A stretch of 64,000 nt of DNA, from positions 670,001 to 734,000 of the forward strand of contig JAEMWC010000037.1 of assembly GCA_016490735.1 (NCBI GenBank), in the 5' to 3' direction. A program made the translations under genes and the position numbers. The notes under the pieces are model-generated. The model ran no database searches and was not told the origin of the DNA. It saw only the letters and a program-made list of their open reading frames with translations. Shown piece after piece: positions 23,562 to 34,300 of this stretch (the first letter of the stretch is position 1; every line of letters begins with the position of its first letter). The stretch is from Pachyseris speciosa (Eukaryota; Cnidaria; Anthozoa; Scleractinia; Pachyseridae).

Positions 23562-23826
23562 ATAATAATAATAATCACTTTATTAAAGTCTCAAATGTAT
23601 TTAGCAAAGCACAGATGCTCTACTAATTGTGGAGACTAAATCAAATCAAATGTTGGTTTTTGAGGAGAGGGGAAAACCGGAGTACCCGGAGAAAAACCTC
23701 GGAGCAGAGAAGAGAACCAACAAACTCAGCCCACTCATGACGCTGAGTGCGGGAATCGAACCCGGGACACATTGGTGGAAGGCGAGCACTCTCACCACTG
23801 CACTAACTCTGCTCCCACTGTTGGCT
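23562..23826 (-). mobile_element. tRNA-derived SINE, minus orientation
   Basis: Read on the minus strand the head has gcagtggtgagagtgctcgc (A box) and gggttcgattcc (B box). The far end is an (AAT)n-type tail, seen as aataataataataatcactt on the plus strand. It lies within the right copy of the tandem unit, with CTGTT on both sides as a probable target duplication. A second member of the family is at 42366-42643. Confidence 0.85.
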
Positions 23827-24023
23827 CAAGAGAATTTAACTTGTCTATTAATTGTATTTGTCTGTTCTTGTCCGTCTTTGAATCACTTGTTGATCCAGTG
23901 TCATCTGATTGAAAGAAAAAATAACAGCCTGGGAGGCCCACATTATAGTCCCATTCATTACTTGAAACAGCTGTGTTCCCAGCATGGTTGTCCTGGTAGT
24001 GTAGTGGTGATCACACCTAACTA

Positions 24024-24180
24024 CAATCTTGGACACAATAAATGGAACATTTGGACCACCCCCCCCCCCCCCCCATTTCAATGATGACAGAATGGCGTGT
24101 TTTGCTCTTCGTGTGCCTTCATCATTGCTTAGGGGGGGGGGAAGGGGGTTGATTAGTCCATTTTATTCCGTCCAAGATTG
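24024..24180. mobile_element. Tc1/mariner-type MITE, left copy
   Basis: Ends CAATCTTGGAC and GTCCAAGATTG are perfect inverted repeats; inversion continues loosely inward through C-run and G-run arms and atgatg/catcat segments, so the element can fold on itself. It is nearly identical to 27703-27861 and lies in the same orientation. Its inner edge is followed by tccaagattc, a 10-bp repeat of its own end, rather than by TA. Confidence 0.85.
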
Positions 24181-24566
24181 TCCAAGATTCACACTGGCGT
24201 GACTACTGGTGTTAAATATGGTAATGGCATGATTAAGGTAGCAGTTGCACGCTGAAAAGTTAAACTTTAGATCAGAATGCAATCCTGACGGTGAATGCAT
24301 ACCCTGGCGAGACTGAAAAAATGTTTTCCATGACACTCATCAGGTGCTATGTTAAGCGTTTTTGATACTTTCTTAACATAGAAACAAAAGATGCATACAT
24401 CAGAGCCATATTAGGAGTGAAAATGTCAAGTTCGCGCCTCAACTAAGTCGGCTTTCTATTCTGTCTGAGGAATGCTTTTCCTAATTATTGCGTGGGAAAT
24501 TAAAAGTACTGTAACGATTCAATATTTCTGCTTATACTTGTCAACAAAGTTTGTCGGAACATAACG

Positions 24567-25621
24567 ATGGAGCTGCTCTCTAAGTATGTATCTAGTAGTT
24601 CACAGTCGGAAAGTTCCCATGACGAATTGAAGCCAGCCAAAGTGAGAAGCATGTACTTAATAACCTATAGCCAAGCTGATCTCAGCATTTTCCCGGACAG
24701 ACAGTTATTCGCAGATGCCGTTTGTGAGGCTGTTTTGAATTGCGAGGGACCCAAAACGAAAGTAATTCAGTGGACTTGTTGCCAGGAAAACCATAAAAAG
24801 CAAGGGAAGTAATCACATGGTCATCAAACTAAACAAAATTAAGAGGTGGCTACCGATCTGGCAATATTTAAGGAACAAGTGGATCTAGATCTAGCAGAGT
24901 TCGAGATGAACAGGGGCAACAGAGTTGTAGAGGAATGTACTTTAACAGCCTGGGAGGTGAAGAAGGTGAGTGAGGTGCTACAAAGAAGTAAACTAACAAG
25001 ACTTCAGATCTTGGAAAAATGTCTGCAGGACCCTTGCACCGCTGAGTGTGACGGTCGGTGGGCGGTATGTGCTCAACAGCTACTCATGTCCAAGGGAACC
25101 TTGTGCCAATTGAGATTTTTACCGAAGTTGTGAGAGATCTCCTAGAACAGGGGAGGGGAAAATTTCGCAACATTCTAATCAAGGGCCCTGCCAATACAGG
25201 CAAGACATTTTTACTTAATCCTTTAAACACTGTTTACAAGTCTTTAACTAATCCCGCCACATCCACTTTTGCCTGGGTCGGTGCAGAAAAGGCAGAGGTC
25301 ATTTTCTTAAACGACTTCAGATGGAATTCACAGATTATACAGTGGCACGATTTACTATTGATGTTCGAGGGCCAGCCGGTGTACCTGCCGGCTCCAAAAT
25401 CACATTTTTCTAAAGATCTTGAATTTAACAACGACACGATTTTTTGCACCACAAAGCATGACTTTGTATACGTGAAGGGAGGGGTCATCGACCAAATGGA
25501 GACAGAAATGATGGCAGTACGATGGAAGGCTTTTCAGTTTGAGAGGCAGATTCTGCAGAACGAACAATTGTCCATTCAACCGTGTGCTAGATGTTTTGCT
25601 GAATTGATTTTAAGTCAATAA
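24567..25621 (+). pseudogene. Parvovirus NS1/HUH-Rep-like protein with SF3 helicase, broken
   Basis: Three open segments in order: 24567-24812, 24846-25133 and 25058-25621. The first shows an N-terminal LITYSQADLS strand and ends in a CCQENHKK region, the expected place for an HUH nicking-endonuclease histidine motif; the histidine-rich continuation lies just past a frame break at about 24812. The third has a Walker A loop GPANTGKT (about 25185-25208), then a VIFLNDFRW Walker B-like strand (about 25300) and an IFCTTKHDF sensor-like segment (about 25440-25465), the order of superfamily 3 helicases of parvovirus NS1 and CRESS-DNA virus Reps. Two frameshifts and an intervening stop make it non-functional as read. 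It could be an endogenised viral gene or the replicase of a Rep-driven transposon family. From memory, similar proteins recur in cnidarian genomes. Confidence 0.7.
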
Positions 25622-26392
25622 ATGAATCAATCAATTTTCCAATGAACTGGTCAAGCAGTGATCGCTCGCGATTTGTGTATTCATTTGTCAATTTCCCAAT
25701 GGAAGTTGCCAGTATAAGAGCAGTTTTACTATTGAATTGCAAAGATATTCACGTAGAATATAATCTTGAATGAAATAAAGTAATTGTTAATTAATCAAGT
25801 CTAAAGTAAACTGCATTACACCACTTATTTACGAAAAGTCGGACTAATTAAGAATCCGAATAAAAAACCAAAAAAAAAAAAAAAAAAGAAGAAGCCAAAA
25901 ACAAACTAGGCGAATGCGATAGTTGAATCCTAGTTGCTCGTTGTACTTCAACTGTCCTACGTGTCACGCGCTACGCGCGATCGCAAGCACCACCAACGCA
26001 CAGGTACTGTCAACCGCGCTAGTTTAAGGAAAATAAACGTCCCATTGGCGATATTTGTCGGCTTATATTTTATTTCTGTTGTAAAGATATTTTCGTGTTT
26101 GAAAATTGAAAACAATTTTTGTTTACAAATTTGTACACTGGCACGGTTTACGAACAATTAACAACGATTTTAAACGATTTTCTACGATTTTGACCTTTGA
26201 AATAAATAACAAGCATTAACTCATATTTTATTGAAATTAGCCCAAAATCATACTAAATCGTTAAAAACTGTCCCAGACACGCTTGAAATTGTATGAAATA
26301 GATCGTAATCCATCGCAAATATGTGAAACGTCATCTGGACATAATTCAAGTGCCCTACACATCTTAAGATTCAATATTTCAGTCTTTCGGCA
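25622..26392. other. Spacer between Rep-like gene and transposase
   Basis: Contains an A run at 25868-25887, a CG-rich palindromic bit (cgcgctacgcgcg, about 25967) and AT-rich sequence with several acgatttt repeats near 26162-26190. No gene seen. The A run could mark the 3' end of an inserted piece. Confidence 0.4.
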
Positions 26393-27290
26393 CTATTTCC
26401 TATTATGTCGGCCACGCGAGAGCTCATAGACTATAGTTCTATCTATCAGTTGTTGTGAAATACCACTAATCGCTCTTTGTACCCTTTCACAAAACTGTTC
26501 ATATGATTCACGTGTTATGCCTCTTTCAAGCGCATCTTTCGCCAACTTCTTAGAGACAATGTGGAATATGTTCTCTATTGGATTCAAGTCTGAACTTCGC
26601 GGTGGGATTTTTAAAAGTTCAGAATGGCAATGGGCTATAGCCTCGTGGGCTGCCTTGCTGTTTTGTGAGGGATCACCGTCTTGCAGCCACAGTCAACTCA
26701 ATCCTTTGCATGATCGCTCAAACATTGTGTTGAAATGCTGGTCAATAAAAGATGCGAAATAGTTTCCATCCAGTTTTTCGTATCTTTCACAAACAAGCAC
26801 TCCTTTGCCGTGAGTTATTGCTACCATGAACCTAGCCACTTTTTCTCCCGTCCCAGATTTACTGCCTTTCTCCAAGCACCCTTGTGTGAGGCCTTCAGAT
26901 ATTTTTCTCCATACTCTCCCTTTGGGGGTGTGTGCTTGGTCCAGTGGATTAGTCTTGTACACGAATGAGACACCATCCAAGTAGAAGGCGATGGAGTCTG
27001 TCCAAACACTCGGGGAGTATTCTGCTTGCATTGTCCGGGCAAACTTCACTCTCTGGTCTTTGTCTGTGTGACTCATTAGCCCCTTTTTGCGTGCCTGAAG
27101 GAAGAAGTAACCATTTCTATTTAGTAAACGCCTAACAGTTGGGTCGGTGACATGATGAATTCCGGTCCGCTCTATCAGACGCGGCTGAGGAAAAGGAGCC
27201 CTCTTGGTCTCTCAATTCTACTAGACTTCGAAGAATTAATGCCTCTTGTTCTGGAGTGAGTTTTTTCTTCCTTCCATAAAACTTTCTTTA
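26393..27290 (-). pseudogene. Tc1/mariner (IS630-type) DDE transposase, broken
   Basis: The N-terminal part (27290-27077) is visible only in fragments, including a FFLQARKKG segment at about 27115-27085 just before the main frame. The main frame (27076-26693) carries AFYLDGVSFV at about 26995-26965, containing the first catalytic Asp region, then VARFMVAITHGKG and a FIDQHF segment. After a gap with the second Asp region broken (about 26690-26590), the final frame has MNPIENIFHIV (26587-26555), the DxxPxE-like PIEN motif of Tc1/mariner. Length and motif order match this superfamily. Stops and slips make it inactive. It lies inside the TA-flanked composite unit and is a candidate source for CAATCTTGG-type ends. 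Confidence 0.8.
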
Positions 27291-27702
27291 GTTGTCTGGC
27301 ACTTTGTCCTCTGTGCTTGCTGTGCGTTGCACACTTGTTTTAGAAATTCTACATCATAGAGCAATTTCTTCTGCTTTTAAGCGCTCTAATTGTAGCCTTT
27401 GTTTCTTCGGGTATTCTTTTTCTCCCTGGCATGTTGAAAGATATTTTTCAGTAATAACAATGTTCTTTATCACTTCCTCTGCTATTACCGAAAGTCACAT
27501 AACAATATAATTCACTGTTATAATTATATTCTCCATGTTGCCAAAAATATCCCTCGTGTAATACCTTAACATAGAGTGCACACCGTAAACAGATGACACG
27601 CGTGACAGTGTCAGGGATCTGTGTTTAATCGCGTTAAACGTGTTGACAGATGGCTATCTAATTACCTGCACCCATTGTTTTGTGACGTTCACAGCCTTGA
27701 TA

Positions 27703-27861
27703 CAATCTTGGACACAATAAATGGAACATTTGGACCACCCCTCCCCCCCATTTCAATGATGCCAAAATGGCGCGTTTTGCTCTTCACGCGCCTTCATCAT
27801 TGCTTGGGGGGGGGGGGGGGGGAAGTGGGTTAATTAGTCCATTTTATTCCGTCCAAGATTG
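27703..27861. mobile_element. Tc1/mariner-type MITE, right copy
   Basis: Same 158-bp element as 24024-24180 with the same end sequences, flanked by TA on both sides (27701-27702 and 27862-27863). The C- and G-runs differ in length between the copies, as expected for unstable homopolymers. The outer edge joins directly to the right half of the interrupted SINE. Confidence 0.85.
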
Positions 27862-27935
27862 TAGCTTCCAGGGGACTTGGGTTCAAATCCCGCTCAGGGC
27901 ATAAGAATTTTTCTTTCAATTAAATTGTCATTTAG

Positions 27936-28940
27936 AAGTTGTCCGTCTTTGGTCTACTTTAAAAAGAAAAAAAAAAGAAAAAAATATATATATATATATA
28001 ATCAAATAGTGAATTGAAATCTTCATCGGCTATTAGAGCGCTCAATAGTTAAAGTAGGAGTAATCACAGATTAGGAAGTGCGTTCCACTTCAATGGTTAA
28101 TAATAGCAGTTGTTTGCAAGAGGTCAGGGGGTAGCGAAGGAGATAGTAACGACTTTAAAGGTATCCATGAAACAAATGATATTTTGTTGTTGGTGATAAG
28201 GATAGAAATCAACGATGGGCATGAACAGAATGAGATTCGTAGCCACAGAGTGAAATGTGAGAAGGCTCAAGCCTTGAACAAATAAATGTTAATGCTACAA
28301 AGGAAAAATGTGAACATTTCCTTCATACTTTCATTACTATGATGCCTTTCAACAACAAAGTATCTGATTTGAAAGAAGTACTCATTTCACTTGCCTCAAA
28401 AATGTCTAGAGCGCCAAATACCAAAATTCTCAACAACTGCGCAATTCTTCCAAAGATGTTGTCATCAACAACCTAATTCAGCATTGTGTGTTTCGAGAAA
28501 ATATCCATACCAATTCAGAAAATATCCATACCAATTCAAATATTAACTGTCAAGTTTCTTTTCTCCCGACCGAGAAAAGCGAGACTCGCTAGTTTATGTT
28601 TTGCAATGAATTTCGTACTGCACACGTTGAACTTGTTCCCTGAATTGCGCTTATCATTTATCGCTGAAAGTTGTGATTGTTTCGTATCTCCGTTCGCGAC
28701 GATTGCATTCGCAAAGAAATTTGCGGTGATTTCTTTGCGGTGAATTTTAAAATTTCGCTGTAATAAGAGATTAACTAAACGATTTTATCTTTGTTGAAAC
28801 AGAAAACTGATAATATTGCCTCGACACTCACGTCTGCAACACTTTCTTGTTAAAGAGCAAACTTTCCAGAGGGGCTTGGGGGTGTTTTAAATAATCCAGG
28901 GAGGTGGGGGGGGGGGGGGGGCTTAAATGAAATTCACTTC
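27936..28940. other. Spacer with no gene seen
   Basis: Includes a short (TA)n at 27985-28001, a G-run at 28907-28921 and an imperfect duplicated phrase (atatccataccaattca at 28500 and 28521). One 85-codon frame has no motif. Confidence 0.4.
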
Positions 28941-29115
28941 GTGGTAGGAGTATGCACATTTTCTGGAAACACACATTCAACAACGTAACCCAATTTACCA
29001 AAACGAGTCATTCCTACATGAAGCCGAGGCTGAACGCAAAAGCAATTACATAACCTCTGAAACTATTTACAACAAAATAAGGAATACAAAAGGAACTGGA
29101 CAAGAAGCAATTCAT

Positions 29116-29361
29116 TTACCAAGCAAGACCATGTGAAATGGACAAGTCATTTGTTGTAATTAACGCGATTTTTAGGGCGAAATTCACGCCTCTTGTTAAG
29201 GCTAGTGGGTTAAGCGTGAATAATTGCGTCATCCAATATGCTTCTCTGGTAAGCAGTAATTGGCGTAAATGTGCAGTGGTTTGAAAAGAATTAATTTGTT
29301 TGATGATAATAAAATTTATATCAGAAAATTCATGTTGGGAGCTATTAAAGTGGATCGCCAA
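29116..29361 (-). pseudogene. C-terminal remnant of a Penelope-like element, minus orientation
   Basis: The 81-residue frame carries HFNSSQHEFSDINFIII, then RQLLLTREAYWMTQLFTLNP, and stops soon after. The REAYWMTQLxTLNPxxLN block is the usual C-terminal end of the GIY-YIG domain of Penelope-like elements. The plus-strand element just to the right shows the equivalent REIFWQRTLNSIQPYGLN. The rest of this minus-strand copy is not seen. Confidence 0.7.
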
Positions 29362-29622
29362 TTCACATGTTCTTCTATTCTTAAAGTGCCCATAATGTCA
29401 AAAAATGTTTTTCGCTCATCTAATTCCACATTTCATCAAACGAACTTCAGTGAAAAAATTTTTCGATTTGGAGAAAACGCGATTTTTTGATGAATTTTTA
29501 CAAAGTTCAAAGTTCTATTTTCTTGCGGTCGACCCCTGCCACTGATCACAAGAGTAACGTGCTCAAAATGACCACGTGATTGATGTCTGTGACGTAGGTT
29601 CAAGAACCTCACTTGACCTTGA

Positions 29623-30177
29623 GTGCATATAAACACAGGTCGAGTGCGGGTCAGACTTGTGCACAGACTTGTGCACAGACTTGTGCGTTCAAGATTTTTT
29701 AGTGAAACACCTCACATTCTGATACCAAAGGGATGTAGAGCATGTGAAAGAACGAAGTGTAGCTGGTGTAAAAAGATTAACCAGACCACAACTTTCACCA
29801 GACCCAACATCAACAAGACTTTTACCATATTTCATGCAGTGGACTGCCAGTCGTCATGGATCATTTACATAATCGAGTGCAACATTTGCAAACTTCAATA
29901 CATTGGCAAAAGTGAAACAGCATTTAACCTACGGTTAAACAATCACAGAAACCATATTAAAAAGGGAGTTAGTAGCTGCGAACTCACTGAACACTTTTTA
30001 CATAACACACGAACTCACGACTTTGATAATAATGTTACCATCACCATTATAGAACAAATCAAAAAAGATCATTTAGAGACTGAAAGAAAGAAGGACGTCC
30101 TTCGAGTAAGAGAGATTTTCTGGCAAAGAACATTAAACTCCATTCAGCCGTATGGACTAAACAAAAGAACTGGATAA
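29623..30177 (+). pseudogene. Penelope-like GIY-YIG endonuclease domain (5'-truncated element)
   Basis: A 184-residue frame holds, in order: a cysteine cluster (GCRACERTKCSWCKK, about 29730-29775), IIYIIECNICKLQYIGKS (about 29860-29915), which is the GIY-YIG signature, and an LRLNNHRNH segment carrying the conserved Arg and His. It then has a TEHFLHN helix and the end block REIFWQRTLNSIQPYGLN. A zinc-finger-like cluster ahead of GIY-YIG is the arrangement of Neptune-type Penelope elements. The reverse transcriptase that should precede it is absent. In-frame start is uncertain because the upstream sequence has a 12-bp tandem repeat (agacttgtgcac, x3, about 29653-29685). A hammerhead ribozyme lies 190 bp downstream. 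Confidence 0.85.
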
Positions 30178-30369
30178 AGTTTTTACACGAGAGCCTTTAT
30201 AAAGTTTTGAGTACACAAATTGTTTAAAACATACGTTATAAAGGTTGTAAAACTCTTAACCGATTAGAAATACTAATTGTTTACAAAACATTCTACTCAA
30301 CATCTAATTAAGCAACACGCATTGTATTACGTCACACAATTAACCAATTAAGGCTGTACCAATTGCATG

Positions 30370-30416
30370 TTAAGGCCCCTGAAGAAGGCAAATGCCGAAA
30401 CGCGTCGGGTCTTGAA
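30370..30416 (+). ncRNA. Hammerhead ribozyme, Penelope type
   Basis: The core is CTGAAGA (30379-30385), stem II ggc/gcc with loop aaat (30387-30396; one extra A precedes it), GAAA (30397-30400) and CGCGTC (30401-30406), so the cleavage site would follow C30406. Stem I is strong: ttaaggccc (30370-30378) pairs with gggtcttgaa (30407-30416), about nine pairs with two G-U. Stem III would be the self-complementary ACGCGT, which suits a dimeric ribozyme as described for Penelope-like elements. It lies downstream of the GIY-YIG frame where such elements carry ribozymes in their flanking pseudo-LTRs. Activity is not shown. Confidence 0.75.
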
Positions 30417-30448
30417 TAAAGCGTTGAAAAGTCCATTCTCCATTGTGC

Positions 30449-30450
<2 letters not shown>

Positions 30451-30541
<91 letters not shown>
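30451..30541. repeat. (TA)n microsatellite
   Basis: A pure run of about 45 TA units. Perfect identity suggests it is young or expanding. It begins 35 bp after the hammerhead motif. Frames reading IYIYIY through it are not genes. Confidence 0.95.
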
Positions 30542-30543
<2 letters not shown>

Positions 30544-30549
30544 TGGTGA

Positions 30550-30860
30550 TCCTAAGTAATTAAGGCAATCAGTTGCTAATATATCCCCTCCCTACCTTAC
30601 TGTACTTAATTAATTTCCAGGGGGATTTGGCCTTGCATCGCCGATCGACCGGGGAGTAGTGACGTGATTCTGATTGCAGAAAATGTGTGAAATTGTCTCC
30701 TCGGACCTTACCATCAGAAGGCCACACTGTGTATGTGTTGTACAGTAAAAATATGTGTTCCCGGTGTGGTTGGTTCAGTGGCCTAGTGGTTAAGGCATCC
30801 GACCGGTAATCTGGAGACCCAGGTTTGATTCCTGGCTGAGCCACATTTTCACTTAATTAC
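30550..30860 (+). mobile_element. tRNA-derived SINE-like segment
   Basis: The stretch tggcctagtggttaaggc (A-box-like, about 30779) and caggtttgattcctggc (B-box-like, about 30821) form a tRNA-related pair ending in gagccac. The preceding 220 bp may be an unrelated insertion or a SINE body in another order. The cloverleaf is imperfect, so I call a SINE or tRNA pseudogene, not a working tRNA. Confidence 0.5.
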
Positions 30861-30905
30861 TTAATAGTTGTGTTGATTTCTGTTCCCAAATTAACCTTGT
30901 ATAAT

Positions 30906-30939
<34 letters not shown>

Positions 30940-31300
30940 TATTATAAGAGGTACCCTGGGGGTGGCAACAGAGTGTGAAGTAAGAAAAAATCTAATTTAC
31001 CATGGGAGTTGTAGGGTGAAGGGAAATGCTAACAGAAGGAGACTAGTCTTTCATAACTTCTTCCCTGTGGCAGACCCTTTTATTCATTTCAGTGATTCAA
31101 TGTTTCTCCCTTACACATGTCCCGTAAAATATTTCTTCCATTGTTGGTTTTTCAGCTTCCAAAGACTATCCCTTTTTACTTTTTGGTGAATCTATCTTCC
31201 TTGTTCTTCTTAATCAAAACACAGTCATAGTTAATTTGTGGGTTGTATGTTCAATAGTTTTTTTCTTTTACTATAATTTACAAAAGTTACATGTTTTCAG
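30861..31300. other. Intron of OMA1; (CATATA)n tract
   Basis: A tandem acatat repeat spans about 30907-30942. The end is a pyrimidine-rich acceptor (atgttttcag) at 31291-31300 for the first recognised OMA1 exon. The true first coding exon with the mitochondrial signal was not found in the window. Confidence 0.6.
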
Positions 31301-34300
31301 GGCCTTTCGGAAGAGGTGGAGGAATTTGTCAAGAGATCATCGGCTATACCTCTCGAAGGGGGTGTCAGTATTCATTGGAGTTTTTGGTGGATTTTGTCTG
31401 GGATTTTATTTCTTCCACCTTGAAGAAACTCCAATTACGCACCGGACACGGTTCATGCCAATATCTCACAAACAAATGGAAGAACTGACAGCAATGGAAA
31501 ACAAAAATTTGTTAGAAGCCTTTGCTGATCATATTTTACCTGCAAATCACCCTGATCACCGTAGAGTGTTTAGGGTTGCTAAAAGACTTGTAATGGCCAA
31601 TCAAAGCAAGGTGATGGAACATTTGTCCTGGCAAGTTAATGTGGTGGACAGTGATGAAATGAATGCATTCGTTTTGCCAGTAAGTTAATATTTGGTTATT
31701 TTGCCAGTAAGTTAATATTTGGTTATTTTTCGTAGGTGTAGTAAAGCTGTACAGGTTACTGTCATTTGCTGCAAGGCCATGAAAGGCCCTCTGAGTACTG
31801 CTTTTGATAGTGTAGTAAAAACCTCACAATTCTTTGTTTTCAGCCACATGCATGTCGCGCAAGTAAAAATATAAAATCATCAACCATTCAATAGATAAAG
31901 TCAAGAATAATAAATAAACAACTTGCCAAAGTCTCAGGGCTGTGAAATATCCTGTACTCAAGTTTTTCGGCAAGATGTACCACTCAAAATTGTAGAGTTT
32001 AGTATGGATACAGCATGTTAACGTTCCTCTGAGGGACACCAATATGGCAGCTGGAAACGAGTGAAAACATCTGGAATTTACTTGGATATCTCAAAGGGTT
32101 TCTTCTCTCTCTTGAGCTTGCAAACTGATTCACATACAGTGTAGATGCTTCTCTTGTCATGTTGGCCTTCCAGACATAAAAACACACTGAATCAATGTTT
32201 TCATGTCACACACTGTGAAAAATCTAATTTAATGCAAACTGCTCTATTTTCAAAAAACAAAGTCAGCTACCAAGCTGAAAACATGCAAGCAGATACACTG
32301 TCCATTTCTAAATGTCTTTTACGTGATGACGATAAGATGCAAAAGTCTGTTTACTTTTGAATTTTACTTTTTTATGACATCATGTGAAAACCATCTACAG
32401 TGTATATAACAATCATCATAAAGCTGTAGCTGTCTTGTTCAGGTTTGAAGGTGTTGCACCACGGACAGACAATCCGAACTGCGTGACATCACAGACGCTA
32501 TTTGATCTCATACATTCTCTCTATTTTGAAATGGCTGTTCTCGGCTGGATTCAAGTGATCGGGAGAAATGCTCCGTAAAATACTGAATTTTACACCTCTT
32601 AATCCCACATGTAGATATAATATAAGCCTGATGAATGCATTTTTATGGTGCTTTTAGTCGCTTGCCTTAATTGCTGAAGCTTCCAACAATAGTATAAGAT
32701 TAACAACAAAGCATGCAATTAAAATAGCTTAAAATGGCCACTGCAGCTGAATGCCTTCTGAATTTTGTCGTTATGAGCAAGCTGCTTTTTGGGCATCGAT
32801 CTTCAAAAATTACCTGACCTTCATTTGGCCGAGGCTTGATTGTGAGAGACGGGTGGAAGTGGGAGAAAATGGACAAAATTCAGAAGGCGTTCAGCTGGGG
32901 CAGCCTTTTTTAATTCCTTAATTGCATGCCTTGTTGTTAATCTTATACTATTGTAGGAGGCTTCAGCGGTTAAAGCGACTCAAAGCGCCATAAAATGCAA
33001 AAAAACACACTAAGAGCATAAGGTAAGTGATCTTCATTCACCAGGCTTACATTATATCTGCATTTGGGATTAAGAGGTGTAAAATAAAAAAAATTATGGT
33101 ATTTTACGGAACATTTCTCTCAATCACTTCAATCAAGCCAAGAACAGCCGTTTCAAAATAGAGAGAATGTATGAGATCAAATAGCATGCGTGACATCACA
33201 CAGTTCGGATCGTCTGCGTGTGGTCCTGAGTAGCAAATGTTTCTGTGGGGTATCTGAGCAAAGAAAGACCGAGCGACAGGATTTTCAATGTTTTGGCTAT
33301 GCGAAAAATGGGGCAAGAGCAAAATAAATAAAAGGTGTGAGCTCTCACCCCATGGAAACGCTTGCTGCACAGGCTAAACATCGTAAAAAATAAAGGGTTT
33401 GAAGATGTCAATGAAATGTTGCAGGTAAATGATCATGAGTACATAATTATTTCACTTTGAATATTTGCTGTGCACGTGTACTTTTCCTTGCACTGCACTC
33501 AAGTTACTCATCGAAAAACAGACGGACTTCTCATTGTGCCGATTGCTCTGTCTTAGATGATTTCTCCATAATGTTTCTGAACTGAAAACCAGAGCGGATT
33601 TAATATCCCATCAGGTGGGACGTTTTACTGTGACAGTGTCCTCTGTGGCAACAATGAATGTTGGATAAAACATGTTCTCGAAGAGCATGGTCAACTCACT
33701 GTCAAAAAATCAGCAATTTTTCCAAGTCTGCAATTACACCCTTCAATTAAATTCAGGCAAATATTTTTTAACCTAGGTTTAATCTCAATTCCGGCTTTGT
33801 CTGCTAGCCCTAATTATTCATAAGTAGGGCTAGGAGACAAAAAGAATTGAAGTTCAACCTAGGTTAAAAAATGTTTGCCTGAATTACGCATTTGAGCTGT
33901 TTAAATGTAAACAGGTAAACATGTTGATGAATTTTAACACATGAATTACTTTTGTGTCGATCACCTAGAATATTTTGCTTCTATGGAGGCTTGTAAACAT
34001 CAGCAAAAAGAATTTTTATGCGAGATATTTTAACAGGTTGTTGTGTAACGCATCAGACAATATTATTGCATGCGATAAAGGGAATGAATTTCATGCAAAT
34101 TTTTTACGTTTTGAAGCCAGTATTAATAATATTTCAGAAAATAGTTTAGTACTCTGTTCAAATTCTTTCCATGTCATCATTTACTTTGTTTTTTTAATAC
34201 AACGCTCATTCCATCTTTTCCATTAATTTTAATGAAGTAATTGAATCCATCAAAAACGTTTCAACTGCCCGAACCACATGCAAGTTTATAATATTTAAAT

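Larger units (their letters stand above)
24024..27861. mobile_element. 3.84-kb composite unit inserted at TA inside a SINE
   Basis: Left boundary: SINE text ...gatcacacctaac, then TA (24022-24023), then CAATCTTGGAC. Right boundary: GTCCAAGATTG, then TA (27862-27863), then gcttccaggggac, the rest of the SINE. Joining the flanks at a single TA restores the intact SINE order seen at 23376-23488, so this behaves as one insertion with a TA duplication. Both ends are direct copies of a 157-159-bp MITE. Between them lie a Rep/NS1-like gene (plus strand) and a Tc1/mariner-like transposase (minus strand). TA targets and CAATCTTGG ends suit Tc1/mariner mobilisation. Whether the whole 3.84 kb moved as one unit is inference. 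Confidence 0.65.

Noticed and set aside
24060..24135. C-run and G-run pair as a G-quadruplex regulatory site
   Set aside because: They are arms of the snapback MITE and vary in length between its two copies; no sign of function.
30451..30549. Reading frame of alternating Ile and Tyr
   Set aside because: It is a translation of the (TA)n microsatellite. The same holds for the frames across 37096-37173.
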